The notes beneath the pieces are model-generated. The model did not search any database, was not told the origin of the DNA, and was given only the letters and a program-made list of their open reading frames with translations. Shown one piece after another: positions 11,042 to 19,526 of a DNA stretch of 64,000 nt. This DNA is from Schlegelella_A sp035995885 (GTDB lineage Bacteria > Pseudomonadota > Gammaproteobacteria > Burkholderiales > Burkholderiaceae_C): NCBI GenBank assembly GCA_035995885.1, contig DASYKC010000156.1:1-64000 (forward strand), in the 5' to 3' direction. Position 1 is the stretch's first letter; each line of letters begins with the position of its first letter. The position numbers were made by a program, and so were the translations under genes.

Positions 11042-12424
11042 GTGCCGCCGGCCTCTCCCGCGCGTTCGCTGCGTTCCCGCCTGCTCTGGCGGGTCCTGCT
11101 GCCGCTCGCCGCGACCTGGTCGGTGGGCAGCGCGACCGCGTTCACCCTCTCCTGGGCCCTGGCCGGGCGCGCCTTCGATCGCGCCATGCTCGACGACGCG
11201 TATGCGATCGCCGCCAACGTCGTCCTTCGCGACGGCGCGCTCGTCCTCAACCTGTCGCCGCGCGAGGTCGACAGCGTCCTCTTCGACCACGAAGAGAAGG
11301 AGTACTTCCTGATTCGCTCGAGCGACGGCCCGACCGTCGCGTCCAACGCCGACCTGATGGCGTGGGCGCGCGACGCGGGGCCCGAGCTCAGCGACTTCGC
11401 CGATGGCGTCGTCGCCGGTGCCAGCGTCCGCATCGCGCGCCTGCGCGTCCAGACGCCCTCGCCCTTCCTCGTTGTCATCGGCCAGACGACGCTCGCGCGC
11501 CAGCGCTTGCTGCGGGGGCTCCTGCTGCGATCGCTCGCGCCGCAGCTTCTCCTCATGGCGGCGCTCGGCTTCTATCTGTGGCGCCAGATCAGCCGCGAGC
11601 TGGCGCCGCTCGGGCACCTGCAGCGCGAGCTCGAGCGCCGCGATTCGGGCGAGCTCGAGCCGATCGGCGTGGTGTCGGCGTCGGCGGATCTCGAGCGGCT
11701 GCGCGATGCCGCGAACGCGCTCCTCGCCAGGATCAAGCGCAGCGTCCAGGCGCAGCGCGAGTTCACGGGCAACGTCGCCCACGATCTGCGCACGCCGCTG
11801 GCCGGCATCCGCGCCCTTGCCGAATACGGCCTGGCCCGCGAAGAGCCGGCGATCTGGCGCCAGCAGCTCGAAAGCATCCTGCAAAGCGGCGAGCGCGCCA
11901 ACCGCCTCGTCGATCAGCTGCTCGCGCTCGCCCTCGCCGACGAAGCGCAGGAGAGCGTCCATCTCGAGGCGGTGCGCATCGACGAGCTGGTGCGGCGGAT
12001 CCTGATCGGCTTCGTCGAGCGGGCCGACGCCGCCGGCGTCGACCTCGGCGCCGTCGGCCTCGACGAGCCGGTGACCGGCCGCGCCTCGCCGGTGCTGCTC
12101 GAGGGCGTCCTGACCAACCTCATCGACAACGCGCTCCGCTACGGCCGCAGCGCGGCGCGCGCCACGCTCACCGTCGAGGTCGCGACCGAGGCGCGCGCGA
12201 TCGTCGTCGCGGTGACCGATTCCGGCCCGGGCCTGAGCGCCGACCAGCGCGAGGGCCTGGCGCGCCGCTGGGCGAAAGGGCCGGCGGGCGAGGGCCTCGA
12301 CGCGGGCACCGGCCTGGGCCTGGCGATCGCCTCGCGCTACGCCAGCCTGATGGGCGGCAGCCTCGAGCTGAGCGACGGCGCCGGCGGAATCGGCTTGCGC
12401 GCCACCCTGGTGTTGCCGAGGTAG
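11042..12424 (+). CDS. Sensor histidine kinase, TctE-like
   Basis: The 460-residue membrane kinase has two transmembrane segments (about residues 18-40 and 166-182) bounding a periplasmic sensor region, then a HAMP-like linker, the H-box FTGNVAHDLRTPL (His247), N-box TNLIDNALRYG (Asn363), G1 DSGPGL and G2 GTGLGLAIA. It should phosphorylate the adjacent regulator. It starts with GTG one base after the regulator stop. The periplasmic domain looks like the 2CSK type found in TctE/QseC kinases, where carboxylates or host signals are sensed. Confidence 0.92.
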   Translation: MPPASPARSLRSRLLWRVLLPLAATWSVGSATAFTLSWALAGRAFDRAMLDDAYAIAANVVLRDGALVLNLSPREVDSVLFDHEEKEYFLIRSSDGPTVASNADLMAWARDAGPELSDFADGVVAGASVRIARLRVQTPSPFLVVIGQTTLARQRLLRGLLLRSLAPQLLLMAALGFYLWRQISRELAPLGHLQRELERRDSGELEPIGVVSASADLERLRDAANALLARIKRSVQAQREFTGNVAHDLRTPLAGIRALAEYGLAREEPAIWRQQLESILQSGERANRLVDQLLALALADEAQESVHLEAVRIDELVRRILIGFVERADAAGVDLGAVGLDEPVTGRASPVLLEGVLTNLIDNALRYGRSAARATLTVEVATEARAIVVAVTDSGPGLSADQREGLARRWAKGPAGEGLDAGTGLGLAIASRYASLMGGSLELSDGAGGIGLRATLVLPR

Positions 12425-12463
12425 GACCTGGCGGTTGCCGCGCACACGCGTCATCCGGAGCGA

Positions 12464-13372
12464 CTAGGTCGTCCGCACCCACCACCGGTCGTCGAAGCAG
12501 CCCTGCAGCCAACCGATCAGCTTGGTCACCTTGATCGGAACGAAGCGCGGCGAGGGGAAGACCGCGTGAATCTCCTGCGACGGCAAGGTCCATTGCTGCA
12601 ACACGGGGCGGACTTCGCCGCTCGCGACCGACGCCTGGGCCACGTACCACGGCAGCGCGGCCAGGCCCATTCCGGCGCGGGTCGCGGCGAGCAAGGCCGA
12701 GAGGTTGTTGGAACGCAGCGGTCCCTGAACGGCGACCTGCAGCGACACGCCGTCGGGGCCGACGAAGCGCCAACGCTCGTCGCCCTGAACGGTGCTGTAG
12801 ATCAACGCAGCGTGATGGCTCAGCTCGTCGGGATGCGTCGGCGCGGCGCGTAGCGCGAGGTAGTCGGGCGAAGCGACGACGACCCACGGGTTCAGACCGA
12901 GATAGCGCGCGCCGAGGGACGAGTCGGAGAGCTTGCCCATGCGGATGGCGACATCGACGCCCTGCTCGACGAGGTTGACGAAGCGGTCGTCGAAGCTCAG
13001 ATCGACCTGCAGATCGGGGTGATCGCGCATGAAGCCGATGACCAGCGGCACCAGCACGCGCCGCCCGAAGCCGACCGACGTGCTGATGCGCAGCTGGCCG
13101 CGCAGGCTCGACTGCTGCAGCGAAGCGAGGTTGTCCGCCTCGTCGAGCTCCCGGCTGATCAGCAGGCATTTTTCGTAATACAGCAGGCCGATCTCGGTCG
13201 GCGTGACGCCGCGGGTGCTGCGGTGGAACAACCTGGCGCCGATGCGCTGCTCGAGCGCGGCGACATGTTTCGTCGCCGTCGGCTGGGTGATGCCCAGGCT
13301 GGTCGACGCCTTGCTGAACGAGCCGGTCTCCACCACCCGAACGAAAAGCCGAAGGCCCTGCAATCGGTCCAT
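12464..13372 (-). CDS. LysR-family regulator divergent from gcl
   Basis: The 302-residue protein has an N-terminal winged helix-turn-helix (GSFSKASTSLGITQPTATKHVAALE) and a LysR substrate-binding domain of the CrgA/DhcR-like subgroup (VDLSFDDRFVNLVEQGVDVAIR). It starts at MDRLQGLRLFVRVVE, although the open frame runs further upstream. It faces gcl across 138 bp that contain a palindrome at 13422-13437. The likely role is control of the gcl-hyi-glxR operon; the inducer is unknown. Confidence 0.9.
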   Translation of the reverse strand: MDRLQGLRLFVRVVETGSFSKASTSLGITQPTATKHVAALEQRIGARLFHRSTRGVTPTEIGLLYYEKCLLISRELDEADNLASLQQSSLRGQLRISTSVGFGRRVLVPLVIGFMRDHPDLQVDLSFDDRFVNLVEQGVDVAIRMGKLSDSSLGARYLGLNPWVVVASPDYLALRAAPTHPDELSHHAALIYSTVQGDERWRFVGPDGVSLQVAVQGPLRSNNLSALLAATRAGMGLAALPWYVAQASVASGEVRPVLQQWTLPSQEIHAVFPSPRFVPIKVTKLIGWLQGCFDDRWWVRTT

Positions 13373-13421
13373 CGCACGACTGTAGGGGGAACGCCGGACG
13401 CCGCGCGGGAGATTCCGGGTC

Positions 13422-13437
13422 GGAATATCTGATATCC
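13422..13437. promoter_or_regulatory. Palindrome between LysR gene and gcl
   Basis: ATATC-T-GATAT (13425-13435) is a perfect odd palindrome, extended outward with one mismatch to GGAATATC...GATATCCC. It lies in the LysR/gcl divergent gap, where LysR regulators typically bind. It is AT-rich in an otherwise G+C-rich gap. Binding is inference. Confidence 0.45.
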
Positions 13438-13510
13438 CCCGGCTTCGCTTCGCAAGAGGACCTCGGCCGACGAACATTGCGTCTCGCGAAAAATCATGGT
13501 GGAGACAAGC

Positions 13511-15307
13511 ATGGCGAAGATGAAGGCGGCGATGGCCGCGGTGCTGGTGATGGAAAAGGAAGGCGCGTCGCAGGCTTTCGGCATTCCGGGCGCCGCCATC
13601 AACCCGCTCTACGCCGCGCTGCGCGAGCGGGGCACCATCTCCCATGTGCTGGCGCGCCACGTCGAGGCCGCCTCGCACATGGCCGAGGGCTACACGCGTG
13701 CCCGGGCCGGCAACATCGGCGTCTGCATCGGCACCTCGGGACCGGCCGGCACCGACATGATCACCGGCCTCTATTCGGCGCAGGCCGACAGCATTCCGAT
13801 CCTCTGCATCACCGGCCAGGCGCCGCGGGCGCGTCTCTACAAGGAAGACTTCCAGGCGGTCGACATCGAGTCGATCGCCAAGCCGGTCACGAAGTGGTCG
13901 GTCACGGTGCGCGAGCCGGCGCAGGTGCCGCGCGCCTTTCAGCAGGCCTTTCACCTGATGCGCTCGGGCCGGCCGGGGCCGGTGCTGATCGACCTGCCGT
14001 TCGACGTGCAGATGGCCGAGATCGAGTTCGACATCGACACCTACGAGCCGCTCGCGGTCTACAAGCCGGCAGCCTCCAGGCGCCAGGTCGAGAAGGCGCT
14101 CGACATGATGCTCGCCGCCGACAAGCCGCTGATCGTCGCCGGCGGCGGCATCATCAACGCCGATGCCAGCGACCTGCTGGTCGAGTTCGCCGAGCTGACC
14201 GGCGTGCCGGTCATTCCGACGCTGATGGGCTGGGGCACGATCCCCGACGATCACCCGCTGATGGCCGGCATGTGCGGGCTGCAGACAAGCCACCGCTACG
14301 GCAACGCGACGATGCTGGCGAGCGATTTCGTCCTCGGCATCGGCAACCGCTGGGCCAATCGCCACACCGGCTCGACCGAGGTCTACTGCAAGGGGCGCAA
14401 GTTCGTCCACGTCGACATCGAGCCGACCCAGATCGGCCGCGTCTTCGCGCCCGACTACGGCATCGTCTCCGATGCCAAGGCGGCGCTGGCCCTCTTCGTC
14501 GAGCTGGCGCGCGAGCGCAAGGCCGCGGGCACGCTGCCCGACTACGGCGACTGGGCGTCGCGCTGCGCCGAGCGCAAGCGCCTGATGCTGCGCAAGACCC
14601 ACTTCGAGGAAACGCCGATCAAGCCGCTGCGCGTCTACGAGGAGATGAACAAGGCCTTCGGCCGCGACACGATCTACGTCAGCACCATCGGCCTGAGCCA
14701 GATCGCCGGCGCCCAGTTCCTCCATGTCTACGCACCGCGGCAATGGATCAACTGCGGCCAGGCCGGGCCGCTGGGCTGGACCATTCCGGCCGCGCTCGGC
14801 GTCGTCGCCGCGGATCCGACGCGGACCGTGGTCGGCCTCTCGGGCGACTACGACTTCCAGTTCCTGATCGAGGAGCTGGCGGTGGGCGCGCAGTTCCGCC
14901 TGCCCTACGTCCATGTCCTGGTCAACAACTCCTATCTTGGCCTGATCCGCCAGGCGCAGCGCGGCTTCGACATGGACTACTGCGTCCAGCTCGGCTTCGA
15001 GAACCAGAACATGCCCGAGAGCGCCGGCGAAGTTCGCGGCTACGGCGTCGACCACATCGCCGTCGTCGAGGGCCTCGGCTGCAAGGCGATCCGCGTCACC
15101 GACCCCGAGAAGATCGAAGGCGCCTTGCGCCAGGCGCAGGTCATGGCGACGACGCATCGCGTGCCGGTCGTCGTGGAGTGCGTCCTCGAGCGGGTCACCA
15201 ACGTCGCGATGGGCACCGAGATCGACAAGGTCAATGAATTCGAAGCCATCGACTGCCGCCATCCGCTCGGCCAGGAAGGCCTCGAGATCGCCGGCCTGCT
15301 CGACTGA
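13511..15307 (+). CDS. gcl: Glyoxylate carboligase (tartronate-semialdehyde synthase)
   Basis: Gcl condenses two glyoxylate to tartronate semialdehyde and CO2, using ThDP. The 598-residue product follows E. coli Gcl closely by eye, including the diagnostic RHVEAASHMAEGY with Val51 where other ThDP enzymes have the catalytic Glu, and the ThDP/Mg motif GDYDFQFLIEELAVGAQ. The ATG at 13511 has GGAG at 13500-13503 in front, so it is preferred over the in-frame ATG at 13496. It is first in gcl-hyi-glxR and supplies the C3 unit for growth on oxalate or glyoxylate. Confidence 0.97.
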   Translation: MAKMKAAMAAVLVMEKEGASQAFGIPGAAINPLYAALRERGTISHVLARHVEAASHMAEGYTRARAGNIGVCIGTSGPAGTDMITGLYSAQADSIPILCITGQAPRARLYKEDFQAVDIESIAKPVTKWSVTVREPAQVPRAFQQAFHLMRSGRPGPVLIDLPFDVQMAEIEFDIDTYEPLAVYKPAASRRQVEKALDMMLAADKPLIVAGGGIINADASDLLVEFAELTGVPVIPTLMGWGTIPDDHPLMAGMCGLQTSHRYGNATMLASDFVLGIGNRWANRHTGSTEVYCKGRKFVHVDIEPTQIGRVFAPDYGIVSDAKAALALFVELARERKAAGTLPDYGDWASRCAERKRLMLRKTHFEETPIKPLRVYEEMNKAFGRDTIYVSTIGLSQIAGAQFLHVYAPRQWINCGQAGPLGWTIPAALGVVAADPTRTVVGLSGDYDFQFLIEELAVGAQFRLPYVHVLVNNSYLGLIRQAQRGFDMDYCVQLGFENQNMPESAGEVRGYGVDHIAVVEGLGCKAIRVTDPEKIEGALRQAQVMATTHRVPVVVECVLERVTNVAMGTEIDKVNEFEAIDCRHPLGQEGLEIAGLLD

Positions 15308-15336
15308 TCTTCGATCCTCGTTGACCGAAAGCCGCC

Positions 15337-16116
15337 ATGCCACGCTTCGCCGCCAATCTCTCGATGCTCTTCACCGAGGTCGCCTTCCTCGACCGCTTCG
15401 ATCGCGCCGCCAAGGCCGGCTTCAAGGCCGTCGAGTTCCTCTTCCCCTACGACCATCCCGCCGCCGAGATCAAGGCTCGCCTCGACGCGAACGGGCTCGA
15501 GCTGGTGCTGCACAACCTGCCGGCCGGCAACTGGGACGGCGGCGAGCGCGGCATCGGCTGTCTGCCCGACCGCACGGGCGAATTTCGCAGCGGCGTCGCC
15601 CGCGCCGTCGAGTACGCGACGGCGCTCGGCGTCCCTCAGCTCAACTGCCTGGCGGGCAAGGTGCCGGCCAACGTCGACGCGGCCGTGCTGCGCCGGACCT
15701 TCGTCGAGAACCTGCGCTTCGCCGCCATGGCGCTGAAGAGCGCGGGCCTGAAGCTCCTGATCGAGCCGATCAACGTCTTCGACATTCCGGGCTTCTACCT
15801 GAACCGTACCGAGCAGGCGATCGACCTCCTCGACGAGGTGGCGGCCGACAACGCCTTCGTCCAGTACGACATCTACCACGCCCAGCGAATGGAAGGCGAG
15901 CTCGCGGCAACGCTGGCGCGCCATCTGGCGCGAATCGGCCACGTCCAGCTCGCCGACAACCCGGGCCGCAACGAGCCGGGCAGCGGCGAGATCAACTATG
16001 CGTTCCTGTTCCAGCACCTCGACCGGATCGGCTACCGCGGCTGGATCGGCTGCGAATACAAGCCCGCCGCCGGCACCGAGGCCGGCCTGGCATGGCGCCA
16101 ACGCCTCGCCGTTTGA
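15337..16116 (+). CDS. hyi: Hydroxypyruvate isomerase
   Basis: Hyi interconverts hydroxypyruvate and tartronate semialdehyde. The 259-residue TIM-barrel protein shows the AP-endonuclease-like isomerase motifs: MPRFAANLSMLFTEVAFLDRF, NCLAGK, LLIEPINVFDIPGFYL with the metal-binding Glu, VQYDIYHAQRMEGEL, and HVQLADNPGRNEPGSGEINY. It lies 29 nt after gcl and 28 nt before glxR in the same direction. Length is normal for the family (about 258). Confidence 0.95.
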   Translation: MPRFAANLSMLFTEVAFLDRFDRAAKAGFKAVEFLFPYDHPAAEIKARLDANGLELVLHNLPAGNWDGGERGIGCLPDRTGEFRSGVARAVEYATALGVPQLNCLAGKVPANVDAAVLRRTFVENLRFAAMALKSAGLKLLIEPINVFDIPGFYLNRTEQAIDLLDEVAADNAFVQYDIYHAQRMEGELAATLARHLARIGHVQLADNPGRNEPGSGEINYAFLFQHLDRIGYRGWIGCEYKPAAGTEAGLAWRQRLAV

Positions 16117-16144
16117 AACCCATCCGTTCCTGGAGCCTCGTGCA

Positions 16145-17050
16145 ATGACTTCACAGCCTCTCAAGCTCGGCTTCATCGGCCTGGGCGTCATGGGTGCGCC
16201 GATGGCCGGCCACTTGATCAAGGCCGGCCATCAGCTCTTCGTCTACACGACCGGGGCGGTGCCGGCGTCGGTGGCGGGCACCTCGGCCACCGTGTGCAGC
16301 AGCGCGCGCGACGTCGCCGAACGCGCCAGCATCGTTTTCGCGATGGTGCCCGACACGCCCGACGTCGAGCAGGTGCTGTTCGCCGAGAACGGCGTCGCCG
16401 CCGGCCTTTCGAAGGGCAAGCTCGTCGTCGACATGAGCTCGATCTCGCCGATCGCCACCAAGGCGTTTGCGCTGAAGATCAACGCCGCCGGCTGCGACTA
16501 CCTCGACGCCCCGGTGTCGGGGGGCGAGGTCGGTGCGAAGAGCGCGTCGCTCTCGATCATGGTCGGCGGCCCGCAGGCCGCTTTCGACAAGGTCAGGCCG
16601 CTGTTCGAGCTGATGGGCAAGAACATCACGCTGGTCGGCGGCAACGGCGACGGGCAGACCGCCAAGGTCGCCAACCAGATCATCGTCGCGCTGACGATCG
16701 AGGCGGTCGGCGAGGCGCTGCTGCTCGCAGCCCGCGCCGGCGCCGACCCGGCTCGCGTCCGGCAGGCGCTGATGGGCGGCTTCGCCTCCTCGCGAATCCT
16801 CGAGGTGCACGGCGAGCGCATGATCAAGCGGACTTTCGATCCGGGCTTTCGCATCGAGCTGCATCAGAAGGACCTGAACCTCGCCCTCGGCACCGCGCGC
16901 GCGCTCAGGGTGTCGCTGCCGAACACCGCCACCGCCCAGGAGCTGTTCAACTCGTGCGCCGCGCACGGCGGCAAGGCCTGGGACCACTCGGCGATGGTGC
17001 GTGCGCTGGAGGCGCTCGCCAACTTCGAGATCGGCCAGAGGGCGGACTGA
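16145..17050 (+). CDS. glxR: 2-Hydroxy-3-oxopropionate (tartronate semialdehyde) reductase
   Basis: GlxR reduces tartronate semialdehyde to D-glycerate with NAD(P)H. The 301-residue beta-hydroxyacid dehydrogenase has the Rossmann motif GFIGLGVMGAPMAGHL, the substrate loop DAPVSGGEVGAKSASLSIMVGG, and the catalytic lysine region GDGQTAKVANQIIVALTIE. The start is MTSQPLKLG at 16145. It completes the glyoxylate-to-glycerate branch with gcl and hyi. Confidence 0.95.
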   Translation: MTSQPLKLGFIGLGVMGAPMAGHLIKAGHQLFVYTTGAVPASVAGTSATVCSSARDVAERASIVFAMVPDTPDVEQVLFAENGVAAGLSKGKLVVDMSSISPIATKAFALKINAAGCDYLDAPVSGGEVGAKSASLSIMVGGPQAAFDKVRPLFELMGKNITLVGGNGDGQTAKVANQIIVALTIEAVGEALLLAARAGADPARVRQALMGGFASSRILEVHGERMIKRTFDPGFRIELHQKDLNLALGTARALRVSLPNTATAQELFNSCAAHGGKAWDHSAMVRALEALANFEIGQRAD

Positions 17051-17186
17051 GCCGACGACGGCGCGCGATCGGCAGCCGGGTGACGGCAACGCCGGCGCGC
17101 CCTGTTTCCGCCGCATCCGCGCGCATCGCCTCGGCAACCACCGGCGCTGTGCGTGACGCTTTTCCCGCCGCCGCCGTCGTCTCGCC

Positions 17187-17215
17187 TTGCGGAACTAAGG
17201 GTAAACACTTATAAT
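17187..17215 (+). promoter_or_regulatory. Near-consensus sigma70 promoter after glxR
   Basis: TTGCGG (17187-17192) and a perfect TATAAT (17210-17215) are separated by exactly 17 bp in a locally A+T-rich stretch. Transcription would begin near 17222, downstream of glxR and convergent with the next LysR gene. It reads directly into the small ORF at 17251. Confidence 0.7.
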
Positions 17216-17250
17216 CGAGGCTTCGATACCCTCTCCTCACAAAGCCTCCA

Positions 17251-17418
17251 ATGAACAGCAACGCGTTCCAACTGACCCCGCCGCAGTCGACACCCCGCCT
17301 GGGCGTATTCGATGCGCTGCGCGATCTCTTCGCCGCGACGCCGCTCGCCATATTCGCCAACGCCCTGACGGCGACGCCCCCGCGTCCGGCCGCTGGAAAC
17401 CGCGTTTCTCGGAGCTAA
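17251..17418 (+). CDS. Small ORF of 55 residues behind a strong promoter
   Basis: An ATG frame of 55 codons starts about 30 nt after the predicted transcription start. The product begins MNSNAFQLTPPQST and has a moderately hydrophobic middle (FDALRDLFAATPLAIFANAL). No Shine-Dalgarno precedes the ATG, so the transcript may instead be a small RNA. I do not recognise the peptide. It is followed by a G+C-rich inverted repeat, GGCCGG-N8-CCGGCC (17429-17448), reaching the stop of the convergent LysR gene. Confidence 0.4.
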   Translation: MNSNAFQLTPPQSTPRLGVFDALRDLFAATPLAIFANALTATPPRPAAGNRVSRS

Positions 17419-17447
17419 CCGCTTGGGCGGCCGGCGGCCAGGCCGGC

Positions 17448-18377
17448 CTAGAGCGAAGGATCGAACGGGACGATCTGCGAAATCAGCGACGCGCCGTCGC
17501 TGAGCAGAAAGTCCTTGAAGGCCTGCGCCACCGGAGGCAGGCGCTTGTTGCGTCGGTGAACGACGTACCAGTTCAGCATCAGCGGAAAGCCCTGCACGTG
17601 GAGCACGCGCAGGCTTCGCGCCTTCAGCTCCTGGCTGATCGTGTGGGCCGACAGGAAGCTGATCCCCATGCCGGCGATTACCGCCTGCTTGATGGTCTCG
17701 GTGCTGCGGATCTCCATCGCGATGCGGATGTCGCTCATGTGGTCGCCGAAGCCCTCCTCCATCGACTTCCGGGTATCCGAGCCCTTCTCGCGGACGACGA
17801 AGCTCTCGCGCATCAGCGTCGCCATGCCGACCCTTTTCTTGCCGACCAGGCGATGGTCCGGCGGCGCGACGATGACGTAGGGATGGGGCGCGAACGGCTG
17901 ACTGAGGCAATCGTGATCGATCGGCGGTCGCACGACGATGCCGAGATCGGTGAGGTTGTCGTCGATCTGCGCCAGCAGGCCTTCGCGGTTGTGGACCGTG
18001 AAGTTGAGGACCACGCCGCTGTGGCGGCCGGCGAACTCGACCAAGAGGCGCGGAAAGAAGTAGTCGCCCGCGCTGATCACGCCGACGTTGAGCCTGCCGC
18101 CCGAGACGCCCCGGAACTGGGTCATGGCGTTCTGGGCCGCGTCGAATTGCTGGATGATGGCGCGGCTGATCTGCAGCAGCTCGGCGCCCGCCGGTGTCAG
18201 GTAGATCTTCTTGCCGAACTGTTCGAACAACGCGTTGGCGGCGTGTTCTTCGAGCTTCTTGACCTGTATCGATACCGCAGGCTGGGTCAGGTGGAGCTCT
18301 TCGGCGGCGCGCGAAAAGCTGAGCAGTCGGGCGACCGCCTCGAACACCTTCAACTGACGCAGGGTCGCATTCTTCAC
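17448..18377 (-). CDS. LysR-family regulator, CbbR-like
   Basis: The 309-residue protein opens MKNATLRQLKVFEAVARLLSFSRAAEELHLTQPAVS, the helix-turn-helix form of the CbbR group, which senses metabolites such as phosphoenolpyruvate or RuBP in autotrophs. The effector domain includes LNVGVISAGDYFFPRLL. It lies between the glyoxylate operon and the panE-like gene, on the same strand as the latter. A role in C1/C2 carbon control is likely from context, but its target is not shown. Confidence 0.88.
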   Translation of the reverse strand: MKNATLRQLKVFEAVARLLSFSRAAEELHLTQPAVSIQVKKLEEHAANALFEQFGKKIYLTPAGAELLQISRAIIQQFDAAQNAMTQFRGVSGGRLNVGVISAGDYFFPRLLVEFAGRHSGVVLNFTVHNREGLLAQIDDNLTDLGIVVRPPIDHDCLSQPFAPHPYVIVAPPDHRLVGKKRVGMATLMRESFVVREKGSDTRKSMEEGFGDHMSDIRIAMEIRSTETIKQAVIAGMGISFLSAHTISQELKARSLRVLHVQGFPLMLNWYVVHRRNKRLPPVAQAFKDFLLSDGASLISQIVPFDPSL

Positions 18378-18481
18378 CGGTGAATTCTGCGCGCGCTACG
18401 GCCTGCTCACGCTGTGGGGAGCGCTCGCGAAGCTGTGCCGCAGGCCGCCGGGCAAGGCGCCCGAGCCCTGTGCGATCCTGT

Positions 18482-19492
18482 TCAGGCCATCTCGTGAAGG
18501 CGGACCTGGCCGTGCTGCTCGTGCATCGTCCGCGCGAGCAGCTTGACCAGCGAATACACCGTGTCGATGTGCGGCGTCGGCGTCTCGGTCAGGCGGGCGA
18601 GCTCGACGACGGCGCCGACCAGCGCATCGATTTCCGGGGCACGTCCTGCCTCGACGTCCTGGAGCATCGACGTCTTGTGCTTGCCGACCTTCTCGGCGCC
18701 GGCGATGCGCTTTTCCAGCGAGACGCGGAACTCGATGCCGAGCTTGTGGGCGACCGCCTGCGCCTCGCGCATCATCGCCTTGGCGAGATCTCGCGAGGGC
18801 TGGTACTGGCAGATGTCGACCAGGGTCGAATGCGACAGGCTGCTGATCGGATTGAAGGTCAGATTGCCCCAGAGCTTGAGCCAGATCTCGGCGCGGATGT
18901 CGTCGAGCACGGGCGCCTTGAAGCCGGCCTGGGTCAGGCAGGCGGAGACGCGCGCGACGCGCTCGCTCGACGACCCGTCGAGCTCGCCGACCGGGAAGCG
19001 ATCGCCTTCGATGTGCTTGACGACGCCGGGCGCCACCAGCTCGGACGCCGGGTAGACGACGCAGCCGACGACGCGCTGCGCCGGGATGCCGGCACCGACC
19101 GCGCCGGTCGGATCGACGCTGCGCACGGTCGTTCCCTCGAGTCTGCCGCCGTGGCCGTGGAAGTACCAGTACGGGATGCCGTTCTGCATCGTCACGACGA
19201 CCGTGTCGGCGCCGAACAGCGTCGCCACGTCGTTCGCCACCGCCTCGAGCTGATGCGCCTTCATCGCCAGGATGACGATGTCCTGCGGGCCGGCCTCGCG
19301 GTAGTCGGCGGTGGCGCGAACGTCGCGCGCCACCTGCCGCTCGCCCTCGGCCGTGACGAGCGTGAAGCCGTTCTCGCGGATCGCCGCCAGATTGGCGCCG
19401 CGGACGATGAACGTCACCGTCGCACCGCTCAACGCGAGCTTCGCCCCTACGAGACCGCCGATGGCACCTGCGCCGATGATTGCAATCTTCAT
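18482..19492 (-). CDS. panE: PanE-family reductase, candidate oxalyl-CoA reductase
   Basis: The 336-residue protein has the PanE Rossmann motif MKIAIIGAGAIGG, NGIPYWYF, and the catalytic Lys206 in WLKLWGNLTFNP with downstream ISSLSHSTL. The family name is 2-dehydropantoate 2-reductase, but its place here, downstream of oxc/frc/fds on the same strand and beside gcl-hyi-glxR, recalls PanE2 of Methylobacterium extorquens, reported to reduce oxalyl-CoA to glyoxylate. That function is inferred from context. It follows the FAH-family gene by 34 nt. Confidence 0.8.
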   Translation of the reverse strand: MKIAIIGAGAIGGLVGAKLALSGATVTFIVRGANLAAIRENGFTLVTAEGERQVARDVRATADYREAGPQDIVILAMKAHQLEAVANDVATLFGADTVVVTMQNGIPYWYFHGHGGRLEGTTVRSVDPTGAVGAGIPAQRVVGCVVYPASELVAPGVVKHIEGDRFPVGELDGSSSERVARVSACLTQAGFKAPVLDDIRAEIWLKLWGNLTFNPISSLSHSTLVDICQYQPSRDLAKAMMREAQAVAHKLGIEFRVSLEKRIAGAEKVGKHKTSMLQDVEAGRAPEIDALVGAVVELARLTETPTPHIDTVYSLVKLLARTMHEQHGQVRLHEMA

Positions 19493-19526
19493 GTGAGGGT
19501 CCGGTCGTGGGTTGTGGGGCCGAGGG

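Noticed and set aside
13373..15343. Upstream extension of the LysR frame across gcl
   Set aside because: The extension is antisense to gcl and lacks any family resemblance; the LysR protein starts at its normal MDRLQG.
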